Shown in pieces: positions 8,501 through 14,580 of a DNA stretch of 20,698 nucleotides (the first letter of the stretch is position 1; each line of letters opens with the position of its first letter). The position numbers were made by a program, and so were the translations under genes. Origin of the DNA: an uncultured Christensenella sp. (GTDB taxonomy: Bacteria; Bacillota; Clostridia; Christensenellales; UBA1242); contig CAJJUK010000026.1 in NCBI GenBank assembly GCA_905195085.1, positions 1 to 20,698 on the forward strand, in the 5' to 3' direction. The notes under the pieces were generated by a model. The model saw only the letters and a list, made by a program, of their open reading frames with translations, was not told the origin of the DNA and made no database searches.

Positions 8501-8657
8501 GACGGTTGTTTGCCGTTGCAGGACCATCAAGAAACTTAAATCTGTCATGTCCAGCATTTTTCTTTACCAACTTATGAAAACTGTCATTATCCTTCCAAAA
8601 CTTCAAAATTCCTTTTTCTAATTCCACAAAATTTGGGACTGTAACTTCTTTTTTCAC
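5538..8657 (-). CDS. ileS: Isoleucyl-tRNA synthetase, long type with GIHH active-site motif
   Basis: Charges tRNA-Ile with isoleucine. I chose GTG 8657 (1039 residues) because AGGAGG lies six bases upstream; the frame is open for 41 more codons, but these lie in the T-box leader and terminator. Length near 1040 matches the eukaryote-like IleRS2 type, not the ~930-residue common bacterial type. The class I HIGH signature reads GIHH (54-57), and KMSKS is degenerate (EFHKS, 588-592, followed by GGN). The editing domain shows TTTPWTLAAN and HIAPGCGAEDF. Cys pairs that may bind zinc occur at 181/184, 386/389, 457/460 and 500/502. WLDA in DVWLDAGITPFS and the C-terminal anticodon-binding helical region are present. 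It heads a five-gene operon. A GXHH-type enzyme should be highly insensitive to mupirocin. Confidence 0.95.
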   Translation of the reverse strand: MKKEVTVPNFVELEKGILKFWKDNDSFHKLVKKNAGHDRFKFLDGPATANNRLGIHHFWGRTLKDLTIRYNALKGKDCQYQNGFDGQGLWVEVNVEKELGLNGKPEIVQYGIDKFTNKCMERVKYFANEITNQSIRMGQWMDWDNSYYTNTDENITSIWHFLKECDKHGWIIRKNRPMAWCPRCGTSLSEHEMSSSYHEVEHTAVFIKLPVKNKDFKMVAWTTTPWTLAANVALAVNPEFDYVEVDFHGEKLVLGKDRLKILKEDVKIMKEFKGSELVGLEYETCFPELPEENFAHKIVAWDEVDNVEGSCVVHIAPGCGAEDFDLGQTLGLPEICPINEQGVMLPNTGFLAGKKTTDVVDLVVNRLKEDGKLLYAHKYKHSYPFCWRCKTDLVYKLVSGWFIKIDEIRPMALKAIEDVEFKPEYAKKRMVDWLQNMGDWNISRSRFYGLPLPFYVCEKCGKVHVIGSLEELKKRTISPELVDKLPNIHRPWIDDIKIKCDCGEEVSRVPDVGDVWLDAGITPFSTKKYFTDKKFFEANFPSDYVCEMIEQIKLWFYSLLIMSVVLTGKAPYKKLVTYQYVKDEHGGEFHKSGGNSLEADIVADKVGADVVRYLFSSSSPSNDMRFGFSLTDEARRKILAFWNIYTFFNTYACIDNPALEGFKPKSENLLVSDKWLIQSINKFVEDSDKNYADDKQFVVVRDFEKLVDDISNFYIRSNRKRFWKSENKDDQLTAYWCLYSAIKAMIRVMTPIIPFVTEYIWQNMVREIEKKEVECIMLSGFPTKIYDEDFGDILERTKIARDIMSTAQRLRNENQIKVKQPLRIMYVAGGDKTVSVLSDFEDIIKEELNVKELECVVDDSKFNDEYLSVNFKKAGAVLKGEVQKLKTVLASLSDEENKKVMQDYKNGKVSVGQFKDLDSELFNLEKKPKTDFVIAHENGNTVVLDITLDENLILEGLYREFVRGLQVLRKEADFSIDDRIYAYFETADESLATMLYNFMDKIKQEVLIVRAVEKIEKPDIEKNVEVGDSFIIVKFAKRI

Positions 8658-8680
8658 GAATTTCCTCCTAGATTTATAAT

Positions 8681-8714
8681 AAAAAGCCTTGAAAGTTACA
8701 AGAACCCTCAAGGC
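8681..8714 (-). terminator. T-box leader terminator of ileS
   Basis: On the minus strand, 8714-8703 pairs with 8697-8686 (12 bp including two G-U pairs, loop of five) and is followed by five T. It ends about 11 bases before the ileS SD. Sequence 8740-8727 can instead pair with 8702-8690, which would destroy this hairpin; this is the probable antiterminated state. Confidence 0.88.
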
Positions 8715-9032
8715 ATTTTTAAACCACTTGTAAACTTTCAGTGTGCCAACACACACCTGCTTAAACTCACGGGAAGCCACCGTCTTCGCCTATCACCAAT
8801 GAAGCGGAGTGATTTTTTGTTCATTTTAAAACAAACATTCTCTCACACATCCACTCACATCATCGATGCTTCGGAAAGCAACTCGAAAAGTGATAATTTC
8901 AACAACTTCATATTGCCTTTCACCAAACGGCAACTCTCTGAAAATCCGTGCATCAAAATTTTGTCTTTTCTCAAACGTCTTTAATTTGTTTTTGATTTAT
9001 TCAGTTTTAAATTCTCAAAATATTCAAGAATT
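8681..9032 (-). promoter_or_regulatory. T-box riboswitch leader, isoleucine specifier
   Basis: The roughly 375-base stretch before ileS is a T-box leader. On the minus strand the distal stem I signature AGAGAGTTG (8938-8930 region) is followed by GGTGAAAGGCAATATG. The specifier is AUC at 8894-8892, set in ATTATCACTTTTCG exactly as in known ileS leaders (ATC followed by AC), giving isoleucine. Beyond come stem III-like pairing (near 8808-8778) and a terminator just before the SD. Uncharged tRNA-Ile should favour readthrough. The usual AGGGTGGNACCGCG T-box is not intact: UGGU at 8726-8723 and UGGC at 8779-8776 are candidate tRNA-acceptor sites. No complete gene occupies this interval. Confidence 0.9.
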
Positions 9033-9038
9033 ATTGTC

Positions 9039-9067
9039 ATTATACACAAACCAGAAATCAATGTCAA
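9039..9067 (-). promoter_or_regulatory. Consensus vegetative promoter of the ileS operon
   Basis: On the minus strand TTGACA (9067-9062), exactly 17 bp, then TATAAT (9044-9039): both hexamers match the sigma-A consensus perfectly. Expected transcription start is near 9032. It lies nine bases after the stop of the HEPN-CBS gene, so ileS expression is largely independent of that gene. A perfect promoter is reasonable for a transcript gated downstream by attenuation. Confidence 0.92.
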
Positions 9068-9075
9068 ATATTGTA

Positions 9076-9834
9076 TTAATAATTCTCCAATATCTTATTC
9101 ATTTTCAAGACATCTGCACCAGTCATAATGCCAAGAGGTTTTTCTTTTGCTCCACCATTTTTTGTAACCAAAATCGCCAAAAGTTTGGAATTTTGATGGA
9201 ACAAAGAAAGGGCTTGTTCAACTGTTATGTCTTGATTTGCAAATGCGTAATAATTGCTATTTTCAATTTTTGAAAGCATATCCTCAATTTTGACAGCATC
9301 AAGGAAAGTGTCACACTTGCCACCTGCAAGCAAATATTTCCCCAAAGAATCCAAAATTTTTTGACCATTAGCAATGCCAATGATTTCATTTTCATCATTA
9401 AACACCGGCAAATTTGAATAATGAGATTCCGCAATCAATTTGATGACCTCTCTCATAGACTTTGAAGAATTAACAGACAAAACATCTCTTCTTGCAACAG
9501 TGTCAAGCGCACGAGGTGGAGTTGTCAAAAGCCTTGCAATTTTTTCAATTTTTTCTACAACGTCTGTGTGAGGTTCTGCAATGATAAAGTCATCATTTCC
9601 GTGAACAATGGCATTTCTAAGTCTTCCATAACTAATCAAATCGTCTTCATATTTTCTTACCGTATAGTTATATGCCACAGCTTTTCTAACCGCCTCTGAA
9701 AATCCCATACTGCGGTTCATGTTATATCGTGTTTTGATGGTGTAATCAATGTCATTGAACGCTGCCAAAAACTTCATAGCATTAGACTTTTCGACAGTAT
9801 CCTTGACATATGTGTCATTTTGATTCTCGTCCAT
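9076..9834 (-). CDS. HEPN-like domain fused to paired CBS domains
   Basis: A cytosolic 252-residue protein of unknown role. The N-terminal ~90 residues are helical and contain RNAIVH (73-78), an Rx4H motif with Asn after Arg, the pattern of HEPN-fold ribonucleases such as HepT and other toxin or defence RNases. The rest is two CBS domains (about 105-160 and 185-250), with DVLSVNSSKSMREVIKLI and LPVFNDENEIIGI in the first and LGIMTGADVL near the end. CBS pairs usually bind adenine nucleotides and act as regulatory sensors. The start has an AAAGGGG SD. It is not obviously paired with a nucleotidyltransferase antitoxin. The HEPN assignment rests on the motif plus helical context and is tentative; the CBS assignment is firm. 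Confidence 0.8.
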   Translation of the reverse strand: MDENQNDTYVKDTVEKSNAMKFLAAFNDIDYTIKTRYNMNRSMGFSEAVRKAVAYNYTVRKYEDDLISYGRLRNAIVHGNDDFIIAEPHTDVVEKIEKIARLLTTPPRALDTVARRDVLSVNSSKSMREVIKLIAESHYSNLPVFNDENEIIGIANGQKILDSLGKYLLAGGKCDTFLDAVKIEDMLSKIENSNYYAFANQDITVEQALSLFHQNSKLLAILVTKNGGAKEKPLGIMTGADVLKMNKILENY

Positions 9835-9914
9835 AAGTTCCCCTTTACATTAAAATATAACATAAAAGGACAAGAAAATAAAAACGAATTAGGACATTTG
9901 ACAAAATTAATTAC

Positions 9915-9934
9915 AAAATATTTTAAAATATTTT
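9915..9934. repeat. 20-bp perfect AT palindrome
   Basis: Two copies of AAAATATTTT in tandem form a self-complementary 20-base sequence in the 165-base gap between yunB and the CBS gene. It contains only A and T, so in this genome it could be chance; it might act as a weak transcript end for yunB or a protein site. No T-run follows on the relevant strand beyond the palindrome itself. Confidence 0.4.
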
Positions 9935-9999
9935 TAATCGGAATAAAACTAAGTCAAACAAAATCAACTCAAATTAAAAAGAACAATATCAAACTTATC

Positions 10000-10668
10000 C
10001 TAACTTGGAGTGAAATTCAAAGAAGAATTTGAGCCAAAGTAAATTTCAGGTATCTCACCAACAATAACACTCTCAGCCACCAAAACTTCTGTCACACTGT
10101 CAATTGTTGCAGTGTATGCTGGCAAAATCATACTGACACTTGCATAAAGTTTGATATAAACAGTGTGACTTGTTTGATTAATTCCCGCACTTTTCAAACT
10201 ACTTTCAAAAACAGAAGTCATCGCCCCAATAGGTACAAGTTTCAGATTGATTTTCGGTCCCATTCCCGAAAAGAATGGTAAGCCCGTAAAAGTTCCAAGT
10301 GCAACATCAATTCCGTTTTTGCCCATATTGTCAAGATAGACCTGTGCAACTTGATAGAATTTCCTTGCAATAAGGTTAAGTCTTATGGTGTCCAAAGAAA
10401 TCAATGTCACATTCCCATCATTATCATATTCAACATTCACAATGTCATCATAAGAGACATTTTCTTCATTCAAAACATCATAGACAGCATCACTGACAGC
10501 AGAAGTTGAAAGAGAATAGACCATGTGCCTTGTCGCCTCAACAACGACAGGATTAACAACACAATAGACATAAACAAAAACAAGAACAACAAAAATCAAA
10601 AACACAGAAAGAAGAATCTGTGCTTTTCTTTTGCGTCTTTTCTTGTATTTATTGCGATAGTAATTCAT
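10000..10668 (-). CDS. yunB: Sporulation protein YunB
   Basis: The protein has 222 residues with ATG 10668. After a very basic N-terminus (RNKYKKRRKRK) comes one membrane helix (about 17-37), and the rest lies outside the cytoplasm. The C-terminal half carries YunB signatures: GTFTGLPFFSGMGPKI, LVPIGAM and SAGINQTSHTVYIKL. YunB is required for normal sporulation in Bacillus, where it belongs to the mother-cell sigma-E regulon; its biochemical role is not known. An in-frame TTG ten codons upstream (10698) is less likely. There is no SD before the ATG. A sigma-E-like pair, GTAAATT and CATATATA separated by 14 bp, ends about nine bases before it, so the transcript leader would be very short. It sits next to the spoVA operon on the same strand. 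Confidence 0.9.
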   Translation of the reverse strand: MNYYRNKYKKRRKRKAQILLSVFLIFVVLVFVYVYCVVNPVVVEATRHMVYSLSTSAVSDAVYDVLNEENVSYDDIVNVEYDNDGNVTLISLDTIRLNLIARKFYQVAQVYLDNMGKNGIDVALGTFTGLPFFSGMGPKINLKLVPIGAMTSVFESSLKSAGINQTSHTVYIKLYASVSMILPAYTATIDSVTEVLVAESVIVGEIPEIYFGSNSSLNFTPS

Positions 10669-10738
10669 GTTAGAATATATATATGTGAGTAAAAACAAAA
10701 ATTTACATTTTTCGCAATTTAAAATAATTTTACTGCAT

Positions 10739-10769
10739 ATTGTGTGTTATGCAATGCATATTACACAAT
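10739..10769. repeat. Imperfect palindrome between spoVAE and yunB
   Basis: Two 14-base arms with one mismatch and one G-U pair surround AAT: outer ATTGTGT (10739-10745) and ACACAAT (10763-10769), inner ATGC and GCAT. On the + strand five T follow; on the - strand, the direction of the flanking genes, there is no T-run. A further TTATGCA occurs at about 10778. It may be a spoVAE transcript 3' end or a regulator's operator upstream of yunB. Confidence 0.55.
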
Positions 10770-10807
10770 TTTTGGTATTATGCAAAATAAATACGTTTTA
10801 AGGCAAT

Positions 10808-11176
10808 CTATTTTTTTGTATGAGATTTAAAGATCAATGCAAACAAAAATGCAAAACCAATTGCCGCTGCAATTCCACCTGCAGTCGCCGTCAAACCACC
10901 AGTAAACACTCCCAAAAGTCCCTGTGATTCAACCGCACCAATCACACCTTTTGCAAGTGACGCACCAAAACCGATGATCGGCACATTGATACCTGCCTTC
11001 GCAAAATCTGAGATGTAGTCAAAGACCCCAACAGCCTCCAAAAAGACACCAATCAAAACAAAGGTGACCAAAATTCTGGCTGATGTCATGTTTGTTGTGA
11101 TGATCAACAACTCACCCAACATACAAACAAAACCACCAATCAAAAACACTATAAGATACGTCAAAAAAATGTCCAT
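10808..11176 (-). CDS. spoVAE: Stage V sporulation protein AE (SpoVAEb type)
   Basis: A 122-residue integral membrane protein with about four hydrophobic segments and the family core FDYISDFAKAGINVPIIGFG, which parallels the YDQIGKFAGGGSIVPITGF core of SpoVAC encoded nearby. SpoVA proteins form the inner spore-membrane system that takes up Ca-dipicolinic acid during sporulation and releases it in germination. SD AAGGAGA precedes the start; the gap after spoVAD is 15 bases. Last gene of the three-gene operon, as in clostridia such as C. perfringens. Confidence 0.95.
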   Translation of the reverse strand: MDIFLTYLIVFLIGGFVCMLGELLIITTNMTSARILVTFVLIGVFLEAVGVFDYISDFAKAGINVPIIGFGASLAKGVIGAVESQGLLGVFTGGLTATAGGIAAAIGFAFLFALIFKSHTKK

Positions 11177-11191
11177 AATTTCTCCTTTTCT

Positions 11192-12187
11192 TTACATCTC
11201 AATAACAATTGCGTGACATACACTAGGAATTGTGTCACCCTGCTGAGTCGATGTTGCACTCAAAAGCGCTCCAGTAGGCAAGAACAGAATTTTCTTATAC
11301 TGTCCATCTCTCATCTTTGCCATCAGATACGAATTGAAAACAGTTGCACAACAACCTGCCCCAGAAGCACCACAAAGCGTTTTTTGTTCTCTCTTGAAAT
11401 ACATCTGACCACAGTCACAATAGTTGACACCAAGAGTTATTCCTTCATCTTCCATCAAATCAATCAAAATCTCACTTCCAAGTTTCCCCAAATCTCCCGT
11501 CACAATCAAATCATAATCATCTGGAGATGTCTTTGTGTTTTTAAAGTGTCTAAGCATTGTGTCTCTGACCGCTGGAGCCATCGCCGCTCCCATGTTGTTG
11601 ACATCATTAATACCCCAATCAATAACCTTTCCGAATGTCACCATAGTCACCCTTGGACCTTCGCCTTTCAAAGACAAAATGCAACTGCCTGCGCCAGTGA
11701 CTGTCCATTGTGATGTTGGAGGTCTTTGATTGCCAAGTTCCAAGGGAAAACGATATTGTCTTTCAGCGGTAGAAAAGTGAGAGCCAGTGCAACATACCAC
11801 ATTGTCAAAATATCCACCGTCAATCAAAACAGAGCCAACCGCCACACTCTCTGCCATAGTCGAACACGCACCATAAACGCCCAAAAATGGAAATTGAAAT
11901 GCCCGTGCTGCGTATGAAGAACTAACAATTTGATTAAGCAAATCGCCAGCAATCATGATGTCAATATCTTTGACTGACAATTTTGCTTTTTCAATGACAC
12001 CAGTCACAGCACTTTCCAACATTTTTCTTTCTGCTTTTTCATATGTCTTTTCGCCAAAACAGTCGTCTTTCATGACGTAGTCAAAGTATGGACCGAAATT
12101 ACCATTTCCTTCCTTTGGACCAACAATCGTGTATGACCCAATTATTCTTGGTTGTTTCTTCAAAATTATTGTTTGAACAAGTTTCAT
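11192..12187 (-). CDS. spoVAD: Stage V sporulation protein AD, DPA-binding
   Basis: A 331-residue thiolase-fold protein, close to the usual ~338. Marks include GVYGACSTMAES with C108 at the position of the thiolase-type cysteine, SHFSTAERQYRFPLELG, and CGASGAGCCA near the C-terminus. SpoVAD sits on the outer face of the forespore inner membrane and binds dipicolinic acid. I chose ATG 12187, preceded by TTGGAGAG at SD spacing, over an in-frame start 40 codons upstream (12307) that would run into spoVAC. It lies 20 bases after the spoVAC stop. Confidence 0.95.
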   Translation of the reverse strand: MKLVQTIILKKQPRIIGSYTIVGPKEGNGNFGPYFDYVMKDDCFGEKTYEKAERKMLESAVTGVIEKAKLSVKDIDIMIAGDLLNQIVSSSYAARAFQFPFLGVYGACSTMAESVAVGSVLIDGGYFDNVVCCTGSHFSTAERQYRFPLELGNQRPPTSQWTVTGAGSCILSLKGEGPRVTMVTFGKVIDWGINDVNNMGAAMAPAVRDTMLRHFKNTKTSPDDYDLIVTGDLGKLGSEILIDLMEDEGITLGVNYCDCGQMYFKREQKTLCGASGAGCCATVFNSYLMAKMRDGQYKKILFLPTGALLSATSTQQGDTIPSVCHAIVIEM

Positions 12188-12207
12188 AACGCTCTCCAAT
12201 TTCAACA

Positions 12208-12663
12208 CTAAAATAAGGATATAATCCAATATATAAGCCCAACAACCATGCTTGAGACCACACCAAACACAATCACAGGCCCAGCAATGGTAAACATCTT
12301 GACGCAAATTCCATAGACGATCCCTTCGCTTTTAAATTCAATTGATGGACTTGTGATGGAATTGGAAAAACCGGTAATCGGGACAATTGAACCACCGCCT
12401 GCAAATTTGCCTATTTGGTCATAGACGCCAATACCTGTCAAGAAAGATGCAATAAAAATCAAAACAATAAGCGTATATGCCCATGCTGACTGCTCTGAAA
12501 GAGATGGAAAAATCAACAATAATAAATCATTGACGCCTTGACCAATGAGACAAATCACACCACCAACCCAAAAAGAGTTGAATAGTGTTGGCCAAGGTCT
12601 GGTTTTTGGAATTTTCGCTGACACATATTTGTTATAAGCCTCATTTCTTTTTTTGTCTTCCAT
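12208..12663 (-). CDS. spoVAC: Stage V sporulation protein AC
   Basis: A 151-residue membrane protein, the same size as Bacillus SpoVAC (about 150), with a hydrophilic N-terminus (to ~25) and four predicted membrane segments. The core YDQIGKFAGGGSIVPITGFSN is the SpoVAC/SpoVAE signature. In Bacillus, SpoVAC acts as a mechanosensitive channel for dipicolinic acid release. First annotated gene of the spoVAC-D-E operon; spoVAA, AB and AF are absent here, as in many Clostridia. The SD is TAGGAGT, eight bases before ATG. A short ORF with its own strong SD precedes it. Forespore sigma-G control is expected from family knowledge, but I found only a weak promoter match. Confidence 0.95.
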   Translation of the reverse strand: MEDKKRNEAYNKYVSAKIPKTRPWPTLFNSFWVGGVICLIGQGVNDLLLLIFPSLSEQSAWAYTLIVLIFIASFLTGIGVYDQIGKFAGGGSIVPITGFSNSITSPSIEFKSEGIVYGICVKMFTIAGPVIVFGVVSSMVVGLIYWIISLF

Positions 12664-12676
12664 TTTACGACTCCTA

Positions 12677-12766
12677 TTAATTACTGTTTATTGTTTCCCC
12701 AATTTTGAAAAATATAAGTTTGTATTCACATCTGTTTCTCACAAATATTACTAACGCCACACACAT
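12677..12766 (-). CDS. Possible 29-codon upstream ORF before spoVAC
   Basis: On the minus strand an ideal SD (TTGGAGGT) lies seven bases before ATG 12766. The frame runs 29 codons (starting MCVALVIFVRNRC) and ends in TAA at 12677, 13 bases before the spoVAC start and just before its SD. The peptide is basic and hydrophobic with no known relative. It could be a leader peptide or small membrane protein co-translated with spoVAC, or chance. The SD quality is the main reason to list it. Confidence 0.35.
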   Translation of the reverse strand: MCVALVIFVRNRCEYKLIFFKIGETINSN

Positions 12767-12884
12767 AACTTAACCTCCAACAAAATAAAACATCAAAATC
12801 TCATTTTATATTGAAAATACAGTTTTTTTTAAATGCATAAAAGCCAGCAAATTACGAAAACTAAAATAGAAATTGGAGGTATTT

Positions 12885-14537
12885 ATGAAAAAAATCTTTT
12901 TAGGAGTCATGGCCGTCACACTCAGCCTTGCATTGACCGCCTGTGGAACTTCAGCAAACAGTGCAACAATAACAAATCTTGGTAATCAGTTGGATGAAAC
13001 AGCAAACACAGTCAGCAACATTCAAACCGTCAACCCAACTGACCTAAATTTGACAAAAAATATGCTTGAAACCATGTCTTCAAACACATCAAACAGCAAA
13101 CTTTACAGCAATGCGTACAACACTCAACAAAATTTGATTAATGAAGAATACTATAAAACAGACATCTTAAAAAAGACCGCAAACATCAAAAATTCAATAT
13201 CAAAAGACATCAAACTATCAAAAGCCCAAATAACAGCGGTTAAAGACCTGACATCAAGTCTTGCAAAATACACAAATTCAATCGCCTACACACAGGGAGA
13301 AATGACAAATGCAATCAAGTCAATTTCATCAATGAAGAAAAATATTGACAAAAATTCTGACAAAATCAATGCCAAATTAAATCGACTTGCTTGCAACTCA
13401 AATTCTCGCTCATCTTATTATGAAAACTTGTTAAACACACTTGAACAACTTGAAACTTGCCTTGATGTTGAAGATGACACAACCTCACAGAATATTCAAA
13501 CCCTAGACAATGAAACTGACAATTCCGACGACACATCAGACACATCAGACACAACAGACAACGAACAAGACGACACAAACAACAACATTGACACCTACCG
13601 CCCTGGCAATAAAAAACATAAAAAAAGAAAATATTGCCCAGATTGCCAACCTAACTATCCAGGCAATTACAATGAAAATATAAACAATGCAAGAAACTAC
13701 AACCAATTAAATAATCCTAATTCATTAAATAATGGCGTATACAACAACCAGACTGTTCCTTATGGAAATGTTTATAACAGATTTAACAGATTCAATCCTT
13801 CACGCAATACAGATACTTATGGCCCAACCATGAGAAATATCGACACTTACGGATATAATTCTGCAAACAATGGTTACGGTTACGGAATGAATGGCTTATA
13901 TAGAAATGGAGCGTATGGATATGGAAATGGTATGTATGGAAACGGATACAACTTTGGAAATGGTCTTGGTTATGGTTACGGATATGGCTTAGCCGGCTAT
14001 AATGGCGGATTGAACGGCGCTTATCCAAACAAAATCTATAATTCCAACAACTTCAACAGATTGACAATGCCAAACAACACCACATTCGTAAACTCCGAAC
14101 AAGAACCAAGATTGGAGGACTACGAAGAAGTTAAGGAAGACAATTCAGTTGAAAAAATTGAAAACATTTCAAACAAAATCAACGAAACAAAAAAGACATT
14201 AACAGATGACAATCAAAACATACAAGAACCAAAAAACAAAAATAATGCTGACGCCAACAACAACTCAAATCAAAACATAGAAATCAAAAATGTTTCTGTT
14301 GTTGAAAATGACTTACAAGAAAATTTAGAAAAAATTGAAAAAATGGAAGATAAAACCTCTGACGAAATCAAAGAAAATGAAAATTTGAAACCTTTTAAAC
14401 CTCAACCACACACAGAAAACAAAAATGATGGCAGATTGTCAAAAATGCCATCAAAAAATTCAAAAATCAGAATCATAGATGTCAGCAAAACAAATGATGC
14501 TGATGATGAGTTGAATAGAGAAATAAAAGCAAACTAA
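12885..14537 (+). CDS. Large low-complexity lipoprotein, function unknown
   Basis: The protein has 550 residues from ATG 12885, which follows GGAGG by five bases (a TTG four codons earlier overlaps the SD). The lipoprotein signal peptide MKKIFLGVMAVTLSLALTAC ends in lipobox LTAC, so C20 should be lipid-anchored. Residues ~25-190 are predicted helical, rich in Asn, Thr, Lys and Ser, possibly coiled coil. Then follow an Asp/Thr stretch (DTSDTSDTTD), a basic KKHKKRK patch beside CPDC, an Asn/Tyr segment, a Gly-Tyr-Asn repeat region (~315-395) and a Lys/Glu/Asn-rich C-terminal third. I recognise no enzyme domain. It is divergent from spoVAC and ends in a shared terminator. The Gly/Tyr repeats recall adhesive, coat or exosporium proteins; a surface or spore structural role is only a guess. 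Confidence 0.85.
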   Translation: MKKIFLGVMAVTLSLALTACGTSANSATITNLGNQLDETANTVSNIQTVNPTDLNLTKNMLETMSSNTSNSKLYSNAYNTQQNLINEEYYKTDILKKTANIKNSISKDIKLSKAQITAVKDLTSSLAKYTNSIAYTQGEMTNAIKSISSMKKNIDKNSDKINAKLNRLACNSNSRSSYYENLLNTLEQLETCLDVEDDTTSQNIQTLDNETDNSDDTSDTSDTTDNEQDDTNNNIDTYRPGNKKHKKRKYCPDCQPNYPGNYNENINNARNYNQLNNPNSLNNGVYNNQTVPYGNVYNRFNRFNPSRNTDTYGPTMRNIDTYGYNSANNGYGYGMNGLYRNGAYGYGNGMYGNGYNFGNGLGYGYGYGLAGYNGGLNGAYPNKIYNSNNFNRLTMPNNTTFVNSEQEPRLEDYEEVKEDNSVEKIENISNKINETKKTLTDDNQNIQEPKNKNNADANNNSNQNIEIKNVSVVENDLQENLEKIEKMEDKTSDEIKENENLKPFKPQPHTENKNDGRLSKMPSKNSKIRIIDVSKTNDADDELNREIKAN

Positions 14538-14552
14538 AAGTTTCATAAAATA

Positions 14553-14580
14553 AAAAATTCGATTTCTCAATCGAATTTTT
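14553..14580. terminator. Bidirectional terminator between convergent genes
   Basis: A 12-bp perfect stem (14553-14564 with 14569-14580), loop TCTC, A-run on one side and T-run on the other. It ends the lipoprotein gene (+), and the DUF2207 gene (-), whose TAA lies inside the stem. Confidence 0.85.

Noticed and set aside
8658..8780. Forty-one extra in-frame N-terminal codons of ileS
   Set aside because: They run through the T-box terminator hairpin and SD; the GTG at 8657 has an ideal AGGAGG and matches the family's N-terminus.
11213..11713. A 166-codon open frame on the + strand
   Set aside because: Antisense to spoVAD, which is firmly identified; the predicted peptide has an unnatural composition and no family marks.
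12807..12836. Sigma-G-like promoter before spoVAC (GCATT, 18 bp, CAATATA)
   Set aside because: Position is plausible and sigma-G control is expected, but both boxes deviate from consensus in a very AT-rich region.
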